Part shown: positions 25,501 to 44,570 of the stretch, piece by piece
How the letters are laid out: each line of letters begins with the position of its first letter
How positions within the stretch are numbered: the stretch's first letter is position 1
Assembly (NCBI RefSeq): GCF_000247815.1
Contig: NC_021673.1
Coordinates: forward strand, 45,908,503 to 45,972,502
Length of the DNA: 64,000 nucleotides
Direction: 5' to 3'
From: Ficedula albicollis
Taxonomy: Eukaryota; Chordata; Aves; Passeriformes; Muscicapidae
Position numbers and translations under genes: made by a program
Notes under the pieces: model-generated
What the model saw: the letters and a program-made list of their open reading frames with translations, nothing else
What the model was told of the DNA's origin: nothing
Database searches by the model: none

Positions 25501-28500
25501 AAGCTATTTGCATCAAGTGCATCAACAGGGTACTAAAAGTGTAACTGAAACTATTCCTGTTAATGCCATTTAATACAGACAAGCAAATATTTTAGAAGTA
25601 ATGAGGTCACATAGTGCTCATGGTGCTGGGTCACTACTTATAGTTGCTGTGGAAACCTTATTGTCTCTTCTACCACAGCAATATATAATAGTAGGTTTGT
25701 TTTTTCAAGGATTACATTCCAAACCATTTCAAAGAAAAAAAATATTAATGACCTTCACCAAAGGTGGTTTCATTTAAAGGAGAGCAAATTTCTCACTTTT
25801 ATGTCACAGGTGTGGTAATAGGAGTGAGGCTGCATTTCAGATGCCACCTCAGGACTACTCCAGCTTTGCTGTTCAGATACAAGGTGATAAAGCTACAGAA
25901 CCAGGAGCACTTGAAATAAAATGGGCTGAAATCTCCAGTAAGAGGTATGGGCCATCTGCTCTTCCAGAAATCAAGTCCTCAAGCAGTGATGGCTGTAACA
26001 GCTTATTCCCCCATTGATGGAGGCCTGTTCTAAAAGGGTTTGCATACAGGGAGGATTCAAACAATGCCAACTTGTTACAGGGAATGTGGTAGCACATGTG
26101 CAGCACACTGATACCAACCAACACATGGAAAACTCACCTGCCCGGGAAGGCTGTTGTTGGCCATGCTCTTCCTAGGTGTATTTAAAGAAAAGCATTGGTC
26201 TGCAACTTTTTATTTACAGTCAGAGACTAATGCTTGCCCACCTGGGCAGCCACCCTGTGACCCTTCCCAAGTCCTGCTGTGAGGGCCACAGGCATCTTTC
26301 CTGACACAGAGTGCTTGTCAGCAAAGAGCCAGTGCATCAGAATAATTTCTCATAAGAACGACCACCAGAAACTAACTGAGGGCTTTCAAAGTGAATCTAA
26401 AAGGTTGTTGGGTTAAGATTTGGCTGCAGAGCTTTCTGTTCCTGGTATCACAGATGGCCTGGGCCCAATAAGACTAACTATTCTCTGTGCTAGATCCTAC
26501 TTCAGTAAAAATTATCTATAATTGTTTTAATGACTTTGTTAATGATTCACAGATATCTTATATGTGCTATTTACTCATCTGTCTTCATTACCCCATGGCC
26601 TAAAATGAAGATGCCACCAAGAAGAACAACAATAATTGGCTCCAAAAGGAAAATAAACAGTTTGAGCTCTGCAATTAGAGACTGGTCTGTCCCCTTATAT
26701 ACTTGATTAATAGATGTGGGTATTCTGGGTTTTAAAATTCTAGTGACTGTATTTTTATACATTCACCAGGAACTTGCATAAGGAAATGAAGCTCAGTGAG
26801 TAAATATTTGTCTAGAGTGACACACCCTATTGGTCTGAGAGCTGAGAGTTTCAGAGCTGAGCAGGGAAAGAGGACATATGTCATCTGGGCCTGGGCCTGC
26901 TGGAGGGCTGGCATATGTCAGTTTGTTCACTGGAAAGGTGGTTCTCATAGGAATTATAAAAATGAGAATTTCCTGAAGTCTAGCTGTCGTTAATTTGGGC
27001 AGAGTGGAAGGAGTTAAGGAATAAGTCTTTCAGCGCTGATGCTGGTCTTGCAGAAGAAGAGTGCATCTGTGCAGTGCCTGCAGCCCTCTGCAAGGACAAT
27101 GCAAGGTGAAGTGACATGGTCGTGTCAGACACAATACCTTTAAAACAGGATGGAAAAGTAAAATGGCTGATCTGAGGTCCCAAGGAAGAAAAAAGAAACT
27201 TGTGTGTATTTGGGACAATCCCTGGAGGATTTGATTTGAATAAAACCACACAGTCATTTCTGCAGCTTGTGACAGGTATAATCCTCCAGTATATCCCATG
27301 CTCTTTTGGGGGCAAATTAAATGAGAAGAATTTTACTTTGTGTGTGAGAAAACACCAAGTAACAAACTGATTATTGAAAATCCAGGGAGAGGAATTAAAG
27401 CATTCATGAGGTAAGCTCTTTGAAACAAGCACAATGTATTTTCTATGCACTTGTACAGAACAAGCTCAAAGGGTACTGAGCATAATCAAGGCATGTGAGA
27501 GGTCGTGCAAGAATATGTCAAACAGTAACATGATTAGATGTGCCAGCATCCAACACGTCTACTTTCACAATACTTTGGCTCAGTCCTTTTCTGGAATGAG
27601 GTGCTTGTAGGCAACTTTCTTTTAATTGCTTTGGCTGTTGCTGCTATGCACTAAGCTTTGGGCTTGGAACAGAGAAACTACCTTTCTGAAAGAGTCATTG
27701 TGGAAATAGCTTTTGCTTGGTAATTTTTATTTTAATGTCCATCTCCGTTGGATGTATAATGGAGAAAAGATTCTCAGAATATCTGCTACTACTGCTCCTG
27801 GGTAAAACTTACCTGTTAGTGTATCTAACCAACATGGCTCAGAAACATTAATGAACCAGCCTGTGTCATTAACAAAGAGCTAGCCTCACTGTCACCAGAC
27901 ATTATCTCTGTTCACAACATCCATTTTTCCTCAGCCTTGTGCTACTGATCCTGAACAGATTAATATCACAGGACAAGGGACTTCAATGTAAGATGGCTGC
28001 AAAAAGTTTTGTAAATTTGGATGAAATTGTACCTATTTCCATCAAATAGTCTAATGGGAAGGAGAAAAAAGTGAGCAAACTTCTTCTCTTTGAAAAGGTG
28101 AATTTTCTCTTTGACTCAGAAATTATTAAATTCTATATCCCCAAACAATTGTTTGGAAAATTCTGGTGATCTGGTTCTGTTGACCTCATTTCTATGCGGA
28201 AATTACTGTCAGGATTAGGGTTTCTTAAAAAAAAAAAAAAAAATTTCTGAAAACTGCTTTATTCAGGATGTAGCAAAATACAAGAAGTTAATATAAAGTA
28301 TTTTAATTTTGACTAATCTTCCTTAAAGGAATTCACTGGTTTTGTACTGCCTAGGATTTTTAAGGCTCTGTTTATGAGGATTTGTTACATTATTGCTGTG
28401 GTTTTGCTTGTAAAATATAAGCAAAAAGTTATATAATGTATACTCTATGCATCCGAGGATAGTTTTTCTGTATAGAGTTATTGTAAGGGATAGAAAAGCA

Positions 28501-30893
28501 TTTAAAACTATCACTTTCATTTATCAGCTTTAGCCAAAGGCAGTTGGATTGATGACAACTTAGAATTTAATAATTTCAAATAATGAAAAACATAAATTTA
28601 TTTGAATAAGGAAAGCATTTAATAGGTCTTTTTATGAAAAACAACCTTCTAGAATGTATTCTTGTAGTTTGGCTCTAGGTATCAGAGGTGTTAAGTAAAA
28701 TAAAAAATTCCTGATGGTGCTAGAGAATTGAAGCAATGAACCCAAAAAGAGCTGCAGGCATAATAGTTTTAGATGGGTTTGTTTTAAACCCAAAATTTCA
28801 CAGTCGTCTGTTGATTCTGGTACAAAGAAATCAAATGAAGCTGAAAGAAAACACCACCAAACACAAGAGATCAAGAGCTAAACCAACACTCTCTCCTGTT
28901 TGTTCAGTGCTTGAATCTGTGAAGTTGAATCTGCCTTAATATGAGCATTTTCCTATTTAGCTGGAGACTTGCACAGTTCTTCTTATTCCTCCCCAGGGCA
29001 CCACAGAACTTTTTCTCATTTTTTTTAGTTTGTGAAGAAGAGAGCAGAGCTGAGCCATACTAAAGATTCTACCACATCCTCAGTGCCACTTTGCCCAGGA
29101 CATAAATGCAGCTCTAAAGAAAGCCCCAGTGGACCACATCCCTCCTGCTGCTTGCTTGCCCTCGGATTGATGACTAAGGAGTTATTGCATGAAAGGTAGG
29201 GCTAAGTGGAGAAAAAGACTGACATAAAAAATAAATTAAAAAAAAAAAACAAACCACCCCCGAGGACGAAGGACACTTGTTTCATGTGTTTCGGACACTG
29301 CCAATTCTTCAGGGCAATTGAAGAAGTCACCACACCATTCTAAGAATTTTCTTTTTACTTGCAGAAATGTAGGAGCTTAATCTTGTTCTCACCTATGCCA
29401 GTTTGGTGGCAGTCGTCAGGGAAGAGCACTGAGTCTTCATTTCTTTGCATGCAGCTTCTTCTGCAGACACCTTCAAGCTTGCATTTATGCACCCTGAAAG
29501 AATGAGGAAATCTACATTAACAGCAGCATCATGTTCTCTTCTGCAACTTATTCCCATTCTGATAATTCCCATTCTTTACAATAATTGTGGAAAGAATTAC
29601 GTATCTCATGTTTTTTCTCTACCATCTCTCTTACTAACTCATAGTCCTGTTGTTGCCTTTTATTGACCACAAAACCATAACAAAACCAAAAACTCCGGCC
29701 TTTCTGTCCCCACACTGATAATAAATTGTTTTTCTGTATTAGTTACAGTTTGTCTGCAATTGTTTTCATCCCAGTTGTGAGAGTTTGGTAAGTTAGTGTC
29801 TTTTCAAGGTGTTAGCTCACTTAAGTTCTGCTGCTTCTAGGTAAGTCCCAAAACTTCCTCAAGGCGTCTCCTTTGCTAGTGTAAGTATATAACCCTAATC
29901 CTGTCTTCTCTCAGCTTTCCTTTTTCTCTTTTCACACTTAGCATTTATCAGAGCTCCTCCCTACACTGTGAGGCTTGTGGGGCAGGGAGCATGGCTGCTG
30001 AAATCTCCAAAGGAAAGTCATGGCAAAGTGCAATATCAAATGTTATGCCTTACATACTAAGTACTGTTAAAAATGTATCCATTCTTTTAAGTTCTTTCTC
30101 TTCTTACTAATTTTCATATGGCCATGAATAACTGAACTGTTTTGACTTATTTATCACAATATAGAGCAGGACCTCCTACCCAGAGCTCCTGCTGTCAGGC
30201 TAAGGCAGGGTCCTACAGGTCCTGGCAGCAGCCTGCCCTGACCTCCTTACACCAGTGTTTGGGGACAGCCTGAAGGGTCACCTGTTTGTGGCCACAAGTT
30301 ATGGCATTACTGGATTTAGTGCTGAGCATTCCAAGCAATACCAGCCTGCTTAATTCAGTCTGCATTTGGATGACTTTTTTCTTTATGGGAAAAGGCTGTA
30401 TTGTGACAAGAGAAACTTGCCACCAAGAAAACACATTATTTTCTTGTCCTGCACCCCATTATTACCAGATCTGCCTCCCATTTTTTTACAAGATTTTTCC
30501 CATGCTGCTGCCTAATCAGCACCATACAGAAACATGGTTGATACATCTGTTACTACAGATGCCTTCCCTGGGTCTGACTTCTTTTTTGCTTCTATCCACG
30601 ATGAGGTTATTATCACTGAAAGATTGCACAGTCTGTAGTTTAACCTAACTGTTGTGAATATATGGAGAACTGGGAATTTCAGAGCTATAGGATGTGAGAC
30701 AAGCATGCAGGGCAGTTTTCTTTCCCTGATGACTGCTCTCTCCTGCCAGTATCCCTTGTACCTCTCAGTGCCCTGCTCTTCTCTGAAGCTGTCAGGCACT
30801 GGGTGGGAAGGTGCTTGGGCATGCGTTGCTCTTGGAGTTAAAATTCCCATGCCACCACTAGGAACTTATCTTTGGCTGCATAGTTTCTCTTCA

Positions 30894-30962
30894 TTAGACT
30901 TCTGTTTATTCTATGGCTGGCTTAGCTGTGCCACAGATTATTACCTTAGACTTCTGTTTATT
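30894..30962. repeat. 17-bp direct repeat flanking a 35-bp block that recurs at 31405
   Basis: TTAGACTTCTGTTTATT occurs at 30894-30910 and 30946-30962. Between them, 30913-30947 is the 35-bp block beginning ATGGCTGGCTTAGCTGTG, which recurs exactly at 31405-31439. Confidence 0.85.
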
Positions 30963-31404
30963 TTACATGCTTCTTTAGATACTTATTTTAATTAGTCAAT
31001 GGCTGTGTCTCATGTGATTCCAGGGAAAGCATGGCATATCTCAGTTTATCCCTTAAGATTTAGACTATAGGGGTAAAAAAGAGATTTTATGCCGGTTTGG
31101 GTTTGTTTGTATTTTTTTTTTATTTATTTATTTTGGGTTTTGGGCTTTTTTTTTATTTGTTTGTTGTTTTTTACTGTGAATGGCATCCATCAAAAATACT
31201 TACTACAGATGCAAAGAGAAGTTGATTTCTCTCCAAGTGAGACACCAAGACCTGTAGATGAGGACAAACAGGGCATCCAAGAAGTAGGGTGAGGATAAAG
31301 TCAAATAGAGAAGTCCAGCACAATATCCACAAGGTGATTACAGTATTTCTTCACTTTTGCATTATTCCCTTTCCCCTCTTTTAGTGACACTCAGTCAGTT
31401 GTTA

Positions 31405-31439
31405 ATGGCTGGCTTAGCTGTGCCACAGATTATTACCTT
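31405..31439. repeat. 35-bp exact copy of 30913-30947
   Basis: The block runs from ATGGCTGGCTTAGC to ATTATTACCTT, is identical to the copy 492 bp upstream and has the same orientation. It has no LINE or LTR features. Confidence 0.85.
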
Positions 31440-32569
31440 CCCTGTGGAGTACTGTTGCAGTAAAAACATGTAAATGTAAACATGTAAAAATGTACTGATT
31501 TACATGTGAACATGTAAAAACATATTGATTACTGTATTGGTGTGGAATGGAAGAGCCTCAAGTCCAGTGCTTTATCTCCAATGGAGAAGAATGTGAGATA
31601 TTACCTTGAAAGGAAAAATCTCTCTCTGTATCTAATTGCAGAATGTTGAGGAAAGGCGAGGCATTACTCGTGGACTCAATATTAGCTTAGTAGCTTGAGC
31701 ATAAGGAGCAGGATCTCAAACACTTTTATCTGATTCACCCCATGGTTGTATAATCATAACCATTATAGAATTAGTGGTAGTGGTAGCTGACTTTAAAACA
31801 TTATTCTTCCAGTGTTTCAGCTGGAAGATTGGAGGGAGGTTTCTATCCAGATGTTTTTTCAATTATTAAAAGTGCTCAAGTGTGTTATCAATTACTCTTC
31901 TAATACAGGCAATGTATGACCTGCTGTTTAAGTCAATCCTTGATTTGTTGCCATGCCATGTTGCTCTTGAAAAAATGTTAGTGCTAAAAACGACTACTTC
32001 TTTTTCTTGTTTTTATTTAAAGAAGTAAGAAGTTTCTTCTTTTTGTGAAACACTGAAACATGCATTTACCTATAGATGTGTTTGGGAAATACCAAATGAT
32101 GTTTGATGCAAAATAGTCCATAAAGTTTTGTTTGTTTGTTTTTCACATACATGTTTAAAATGAATGTGGTGTCTGACTCCAAGAGTGGCACCCATTTTAT
32201 TAACACAGGCAAGTGTAGGTTAGCATAGAAGTAAACGTTTCCTAAACCAGTTTATTTGTAATACCATGAAATCTGTGTAAACAAAAAGACTCTCCCAGAA
32301 AATATTTTCTTTGAAAACCTGCCAAAATTTATTGAATTCATCTGTCTTGACAGAGCACTTCAGCTGAGATCAAATAAATCCATACCTTGCAGTGAACAGC
32401 TGCAGCTATTTAAAAATGAAGTTAAGCAACCATGGGGAAAAAAAACAAAAAGGAGCAAAAAATAATGCCAAGGGAAAACTAATTAGCCAATGCAATACAA
32501 TCTGCAGTGATTCAGGACATAAAAAAGCACTTCCACGTTACAGCGGTGACTCACAGATGAGCTGAATGA

Positions 32570-34140
<1,571 letters not shown>

Positions 34141-34949
34141 CTGTCACTGCAGTGCATCATCATCTTCATCATTATCATCGAAGTGTTTCACTCTTGATCA
34201 ACTTCCCCGGGAGCCTGGGGAGGGTTTCAGCGTGGCTCTGCCGCTGTCCCCGTTTCATGGGAGCATCCCGCCACGCTGCGCTTGTAATTTATGCCTCAGA
34301 CAGAAGTAGCGTGCGTTTTCCTAGTATCAAGGTCAGTTTATCGTAACTGCTGAGGAAAATACCATATGGCTCAGACTGACTTTTCTTAGGGAATCTAATT
34401 AAGTAGGAGCCTGTGTTGTGCTGGGATTTGTGCTATGTTTCAGCCAAGCGTAACCGAATCAGATTGCAAAATGCCTTATAGCGTGTGTTCCTCCTCAAGA
34501 GCGTTTGCGGGGACATTAACTGTAACTAGCGATCTATTTTGACAAATTATGCTTTTTGTCTCGTACCTACCATTTGACTATTTCCCGCATTTTTGAAAAT
34601 GCGGACAGCTGCCTTGCTATGGAGACAGGAGTTTTTTAGAATAGGCACAGCAAAGATTTTAGCAATAAAGGCTTTTAGTCATCCCTCTTGTAAGCCTTTT
34701 CTGTAAGGCTAGAGAGAGAATGGAGGGATAATTAGTCTAGTTCTCATATTACCAGACATCTTTCTGATTTTGGGACCTGTCATCAAACTGGACAGATTTT
34801 TATAGTTGCTTATTTACGGCGATAGCTGTTCTCTGTAAACTGCATCAAGACGACTGAGGTAGCCCCTGCTGTTAAACGTCAAACAGTAGTGTTTGCCGCT
34901 TAATTCTACCTTTAGCAAGTGAACAGAGCTGTGCAAAAAGCAGAAGATG

Positions 34950-35070
34950 CTGTATCTTATACGTAGCCCCTTAGGCAGATGCCTTACCCATCATTACTCA
35001 GGTATCGGAACTGTATCTTATATGTAGCCCCTTAGGCTGATGCCTTACCCATCATTACTCAGGTATCGGA
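34950..35070. repeat. Tandem duplication, unit 61 bp, two copies
   Basis: Copy 1 is 34950-35010 and copy 2 is 35011-35070. Both run from CTGTATCTTATA to CTCAGGTATCGGA. Two substitutions are visible (ACGTAG/ATGTAG and GGCAGATG/GGCTGATG). Confidence 0.92.
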
Positions 35071-36739
35071 TTGTATCAGAACGTATTTACTGATGCCTTG
35101 TGCCCAAGCGTCTAAAAAGATACTTGCCTCTGGTGTAGCCTTCCTGGGGAGTTTGTCAGGTAACTTAGTGCAACGCAGTTAGAACCCGGGGAGTAGCATT
35201 TTCAATACTTGTGATACATTAATTGCCAGTGGTGAGAATGCACGCAAGTCAATTCCACCGTGGTGGCCCTCACAGAGGTAAGACATACTTACAGCGCTGC
35301 ACCCTGTGGCAGGATTTGCCTCTTGGACCTTCTGCCTATTCAAATGACACAATATTGTCCTTTCAGGCAGGGTAATGCTTTTTTGTCTTTATCTGAATCA
35401 GTGCTGTCTGGATGTAGAAAACTGAGTTAGAATATTTTCCTGAGTTGGTTTCTTGCTTCCATGCTAACCTGATGAATACATCTGAGTGCATTACATAGAG
35501 TGTACCCGAGTGTATGAACACAGTAGGGATTCACCTTTCTCACTTCATACTTGCAGTAAACAGAACACTTGAACAGGTTGTATTTAAATAAAGAAAAAAA
35601 TACCCGAAGTATGCATGGGTGATGATGAAGAAAGGCTAAAGTGCACTATTGTTCATAAACAGTACATTGGTATGAAAATGCGACTCCTTTGTATTGCTGC
35701 CAACATTAGCATGCATTATTGTTATAAGACTGAAAACTGTGATTTGGCAGTGTAAACCACCTTAACTTGCCCTTGGAGAGCTGGACAAGTTGAAAGAGAC
35801 TAGCTGAGTATAATTCCATGAAAACCACAGGGACGGCTTTTCTCATTGAGAAAACCCATTGAATTGTTTGAGCAGATTAATGCTGCCTTCCTGTGGAATG
35901 TATTCACCTTCCTTTTGGATTCAGGTAGGTTATTTTTTTAGATAGATCTTGAGAGATAATAAAGGCTTCTGGCTTACCTGTGAACCACTGACAGCCAGAG
36001 AATAAAACACCTCCAAGTTTCTTATACTCAGAGATTTATAGCAGCTTACTTTCAGAAGAAGCTTTTAGGGCTTAAAGGAGGAGGAAGATGACTTCTGTAT
36101 TTTGGTAAAGCTCACCACACTATTCCTCAATTTACCAAATAAACTTCACCTTTATGATAAAACCAGGCAATTTTACAGATGGGCTAAATACAGTGTAATT
36201 TGGTAAGATTTCAAGCAGTGGTCAAGTTTTGAGCATCTCTTTGAGAGATTGGTCAAAGATGTCTGTATCCAAAATTTTGTGAATTTACAGAAACTCAAGA
36301 GGAAAACATCGCATATCGCATATGAGTGTGATACACCAGTAAGTTCTGTAAGTTCTGTCACTCATATTGTAGGCTAGTGATTATGATGTTTTTGCTATTT
36401 AACTTTCAGTTAAAACATGCTTTTCTTTTTTTTTTAGCTTTTGTAAAAATTGCCAGGTTGTATTTTTTTAAAACTTCATTTTCTGTAAATAAACATTATG
36501 CTTGGCATTCTGTGTCCTGAAGATAAATAAATAAAGAACACTGTAGTGGAAAGAAGTTTAATGAATCACCTTAGAATCTTTATCATAGATGACGAGGGTA
36601 TTAAAACTGCAGTGGCTTGACTGGTCAAAAGGTAATATCAGCATATTGCAATAATGAGAGATTTTTAGATATTATACATACTCTTCAGGAAATAGTAACA
36701 CAATAAATTTCCAGGCCAATATGCATTAAATTTCACCAG

Positions 36740-36771
<32 letters not shown>

Positions 36772-37140
36772 CACATAGTGATTATGATGTTTTTGCTATT
36801 TAACTTTCAGTTAAAACATGCTTTTCTTTTTTTTTTAGCTTTTGTAAAAATTGCCAGGTTGTATTTTTTTAAAACTTCATTTTCTGTAAATAAACATTAT
36901 GCTTGGCATTCTGTGTCCTGAAGATAAATAAATAAAGAACACTGTAGTGGAAAGGAGTTTAATGAATCACCTTAGAAGCTTTATCATAGATGACGAGAGT
37001 ATTAAAACTGCAGTGGCTTGACTGGTCAAAAGGTAATATCAGCATATTGCAATAATGAGAGATTTTTAGATATTATACATACTCTTCAGGAAATAGTAAC
37101 ACAATAAATTTCCAGGCCAATATGCATTAAATTTCACCAG

Positions 37141-40914
<3,774 letters not shown>

Positions 40915-41215
40915 GGCCATGCTAGAGTGCATGGCACAGGATTGCATGCAGGTTGTTTTGAGTATTCCTGGTGAGGGAGACACCACAACCCATCTGGGCA
41001 ACCTGTTCCAGTGTGTGGTCACCTGCTTGAAGAAGTTCTTCCTCATGTTCAGGTGGAACTTCCTGTGCATCAGTTTCTGCCCTTTGCCTGTTTTCCTATC
41101 GCTTGGCACCATTGAGAGGAGCCTCGGAAAATCCTCTTGGACCCCTCTCCCCCCCTTCAGATACTTACAGGCATTGATGAGGGCTTCTCTCAGTTGTCCT
41201 CCAGAAGGAGGGAGA
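40915..41215 (-). mobile_element. CR1 LINE fragment, minus orientation
   Basis: On the + strand, CTGGGCAACCTGTTCCAGTG, AAGAAGTTCTTCCTCATGTTCAGG and CTTCAGATACTTACAGGC are the reverse complement of the CR1 reverse-transcriptase end and early 3' region. The element is truncated and full of stops. Its 5' limit is uncertain, and homology may extend to about 40750. Confidence 0.85.
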
Positions 41216-42687
41216 TAAATAATTAAGCCTTCCCAGACTTAATATGGCATTGAATCTGAGTTTTTCTGGGTGCCAGTACAGATAGTGTATTTACACTGGT
41301 GGAGTAAGTGCTCACTTCTCTGCCTGCCTCTTAGAATGAGAGAGAAACCCAGCAATTCTTTGAAGGAACCATGAAGTATTCACTGTTTCATCTCCCTTCA
41401 ATCCTTGTGGCTCGTTTGAGGGCCTTTGATTGTGAAACACTGGGACTACAGGTGTCTGAGGAGAAAGTTGTGGCATGTGTAATGCAGCACAGGTGGGTGA
41501 ATGTATTTTTGCATCCTCACCCTTGAGCTAATGCTGAAGGGAGAGGCAGGAGTACAAATGAGCTTTTTGTTTAGTATTCTCTTCATGCTGGCTCAAGCTT
41601 AGCAAGTACAGTGTGAAGCATGATTTGCCAGATGTGTTCTGGTCTGTGTTTTAATGCAAAGGTGGAAGATGCATAACTCGGTTCAGTGGCTGCTGCTCTC
41701 TCTGTTCCAGGAGTCTGAGCACTTAGAATTAAGCTCTGAGCCCCACTTTGCAGGTTAGGCATTCAAAGAGAAGCCCCTGCAGTCTTGCTTACAGATGTGC
41801 AAATCTCTGATTGTGTTGGAGTCTTTGGGATCAGTTGCATTCTCCAAGTGCACATGCTGGCTTTCTTGCTGGCCTGTGATGATTCACTCTGGAGTTGGTT
41901 GACAGTCCATTACAGTAACGAGCTGAATTTCATGGTTTAGATTGAGGGCACATGGAGAAGAGGCAAATCATCCAAGATACAATTGCATGTCAGCACTTTA
42001 CTGCTCCAATTTTGTCTTTTTCTCGAAGCTGTCTTCTTCATTTCTGGAAGAGTGATAGTCTCACACAGTCAGAATACTGTCAGACCCATCATCTTTAACC
42101 ACTCTTCCATAAGACATTTGCTACTAAATAGAGAAAATACAGCTGAACATGATTTGCCTAAATTCAGCATAAACAATGGAAGAGGAGTTTGCAGTAAAAT
42201 GAGAATATAATCAGAAATCCACTTACATATTAAATATATGAAATCAGTATATGCCAGATAACCTATGATCTTTAGCAACTGTAGGGAAAATTTTTTGGTA
42301 AGACTTTAGTTCTGTTTTACCACTGAGAAGATTATTCTGGTCCATCAATTTAGTTTTTGTATCACATTTTGAATTCCCAATGGGATTTGTACTTGCATAT
42401 AAGTTGTAGGCCTGATACATGAGTATAAAATGGTCATCAGTAGTTATACAAATTCTCTTTTTTAATATGTTTTTTTTTTTAACTATTGGATATAGATGAC
42501 AGAAATTAGGTCCTACAGTGCAATCTTTAGTCTTTTCTAATTTTTTTTTCTCTTTAAATAAAATAGGTTCTGTTTTTTAGAAACACTTTTATATGCTGTG
42601 TTCTGCCTTTAGGAGAGTGCTGTCCTTAGACGAGAGATGACATTCTTTCTTGAATGGAATGTGACTTCACTACGATTTTTAATTCTG

Positions 42688-42768
42688 TGTCGTGGTTTAA
42701 CCCCACAGCACTGTACCAGCTACTAAGAAGAAAATGAACTCTATAATCTGCCAGCTGTCACCAGGACA
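42688..42768 (-). mobile_element. 81-bp internally deleted LTR-derived element with 5-bp target duplication
   Basis: The element runs from TGTCGTGGTTTAACCCC to CACCAGGACA. Its ends are inverted relatives (TGTCGTGGT against TGTCCTGGT, 8 of 9 match) with TG...CA termini. Read on the minus strand it contains TTCTTAGTAGCTGGTACAG, a motif I associate with a common bird LTR family. TTCTG stands immediately on both sides (42683-42687 and 42769-42773), a perfect 5-bp duplication, as class III (ERVL) integration usually gives. It is too short for a normal LTR, so an internal deletion before or after insertion is inferred. Confidence 0.7.
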
Positions 42769-44384
42769 TTCTGCTATTTCATAGTCAGTACTTAACATAA
42801 AATATAGAAGCAAGATGAGTGTGAAAGTCCTGTTTATTTCCTAAATAGCTTAAAATTTAAAACCATGCAGTACTAACCTTTGACCTGTAAGATTTACAGC
42901 TTCACCTATTATGGTGTGTTCCAGAAACCTTTTAGACAAATGTACATGCAATGATTGTAATAACTTGCATCAATAAGGAACATTTCTCCCTGAAGGAACT
43001 GAATGAATTGAATGAATTTCATGTTTTGAAACCTGCTGCTTTAGCCCTTACAGTCCCCAGTGAAACAAATGTGACTTTTCTCAGGAGCTTGTCAGCTGTT
43101 TGCTTTGCTGCTTGCAAATCTCTCATAAAATTCATGCAAGTCTGAAAGACAGATAATTTTTTTGCTTTGGTTGTAGACTGGGAAATACATGCAGTAAAAC
43201 TCAGTTAAAATCAGTGTGGGTACAAAGAATAACATCCTCTTTGAGATCTTTATCTTACATCTCATTTAAAATGTGATACATCAGATACAACTCCCATGTT
43301 GGAGCCACGTGGGTTGTATTTGATTTTCAGTCAAAGAGGTGTCCTTTTATTTCTGATGAGTATATTTTCTCTTTTCTTATTTCGAAACATTTGTTTATTT
43401 TGAGTGTAAACAGAAGAATACTCAGTGTTTTTTACCCAAGCTTGTAGACATTCTTGGAGTTTACAAAAGATTAATAAATTTGTGGCCAATTTTAGTTATT
43501 CCTCATTTCAGACTTAATGAAGTGCTAGCTGTTGTAGAAATTACTTTGGACGGTGATGTTTTTTACGTGTTGGGTTATGGCTAAGGTCTGTTTTGTTTGA
43601 GTGTGTTGACATAACTCAAAGCACTATTCAGACCTTATTTTTGCCACTTTATATTTATCAAATGAAGTGTATGACATTATGTAATTTATATGTTAAATAT
43701 TGTGACATTTGCATTAAAAAATTATCATAATGACCTCATGTGGGCAATGTGGTAACTTTTCTTGGACAATTCAGTAAACAAAACTTTTTAGACTACAAGG
43801 GGTGGTTAAGGAGCTCTGTTGATGACAAAGTGCTTGTCTTCCTCTTTGTCTTAGAAAGGTGACTCTCTTGTATGATTTTATGGGGAAAAATGTTCACCAG
43901 TATGATTATTCAAGGAATTTCTTGTGGCACTGAAAGAATGCTGGAAAGAATGACGAGAAACATTGAGCAGTATTATTTGGGTCCTGACAGACTGAAGAAG
44001 GAAGGAAAGAGGAGCTTGTTGGTGACAGAATCAAAGATGTAATTACTAGTAGGTTTCTTCTTGATTTTTCTACCTGAAAATTACAGAAAAGGTAGAGTAG
44101 CAGAACAGGTGAAGAGTTTGATGACTCTAAAACTGAGACTATGTGGGGGAAAGGTATTGTGTACGAAATATTTCAATTGCAAATAAGTGAGTTGAAGGCT
44201 TTTGTGGTCTTGGTTCCTCAGATACTACATTTCATCAATACACATCAACAGCATTTTAGAGCAAAACATGTATTTTGCTGTGGAAACAGGTGAAATCTTG
44301 ATTAAAAATGTGCTTAGAAACAGAAAGAACTATAAGATATTCTTGTTTAGAGAGCTCTCTTCCAGATAAACACTGTATATATAT

Positions 44385-44570
44385 ATACCCCCCAAGTCTT
44401 TTCTTCTTCAGGCTGAGCAGTCCTAGTGCATCACTTCCGATGAAAGATGCTCCAGCCCCTTAACCATCATTGTGGCCATAAGTAACTTTCTCGTTCTGGG
44501 GAAGCCCAAACTGGACATTGGACTCCAGATGTGGCCTCACTAGTGCTGATTGCTTTGCTAAGCATAAAAC
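44385..44570 (-). mobile_element. CR1 LINE fragment, minus orientation
   Basis: CTTCTTCAGGCTGAGCAGTCC, GATGCTCCAGCCCCTTAACC, ATCATTGTGGCC and CTCCAGATGTGGCCTCACTA, in this order, match the reverse complement of the CR1 ORF2 tail. It is diverged and non-coding. Confidence 0.8.

Larger units (their letters stand above)
19521..32569. other. Non-coding stretch
   Basis: Largely AT-rich unique sequence with homopolymer tracts and the short templated repeat near 30.9-31.4 kb. No further exon of the 19410 gene, RNA gene or recognisable mobile element was identified. Confidence 0.5.

Noticed and set aside
26980..27450. 156-codon minus-strand frame
   Set aside because: No known similarity and no splice signals in register. 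Treated as chance.
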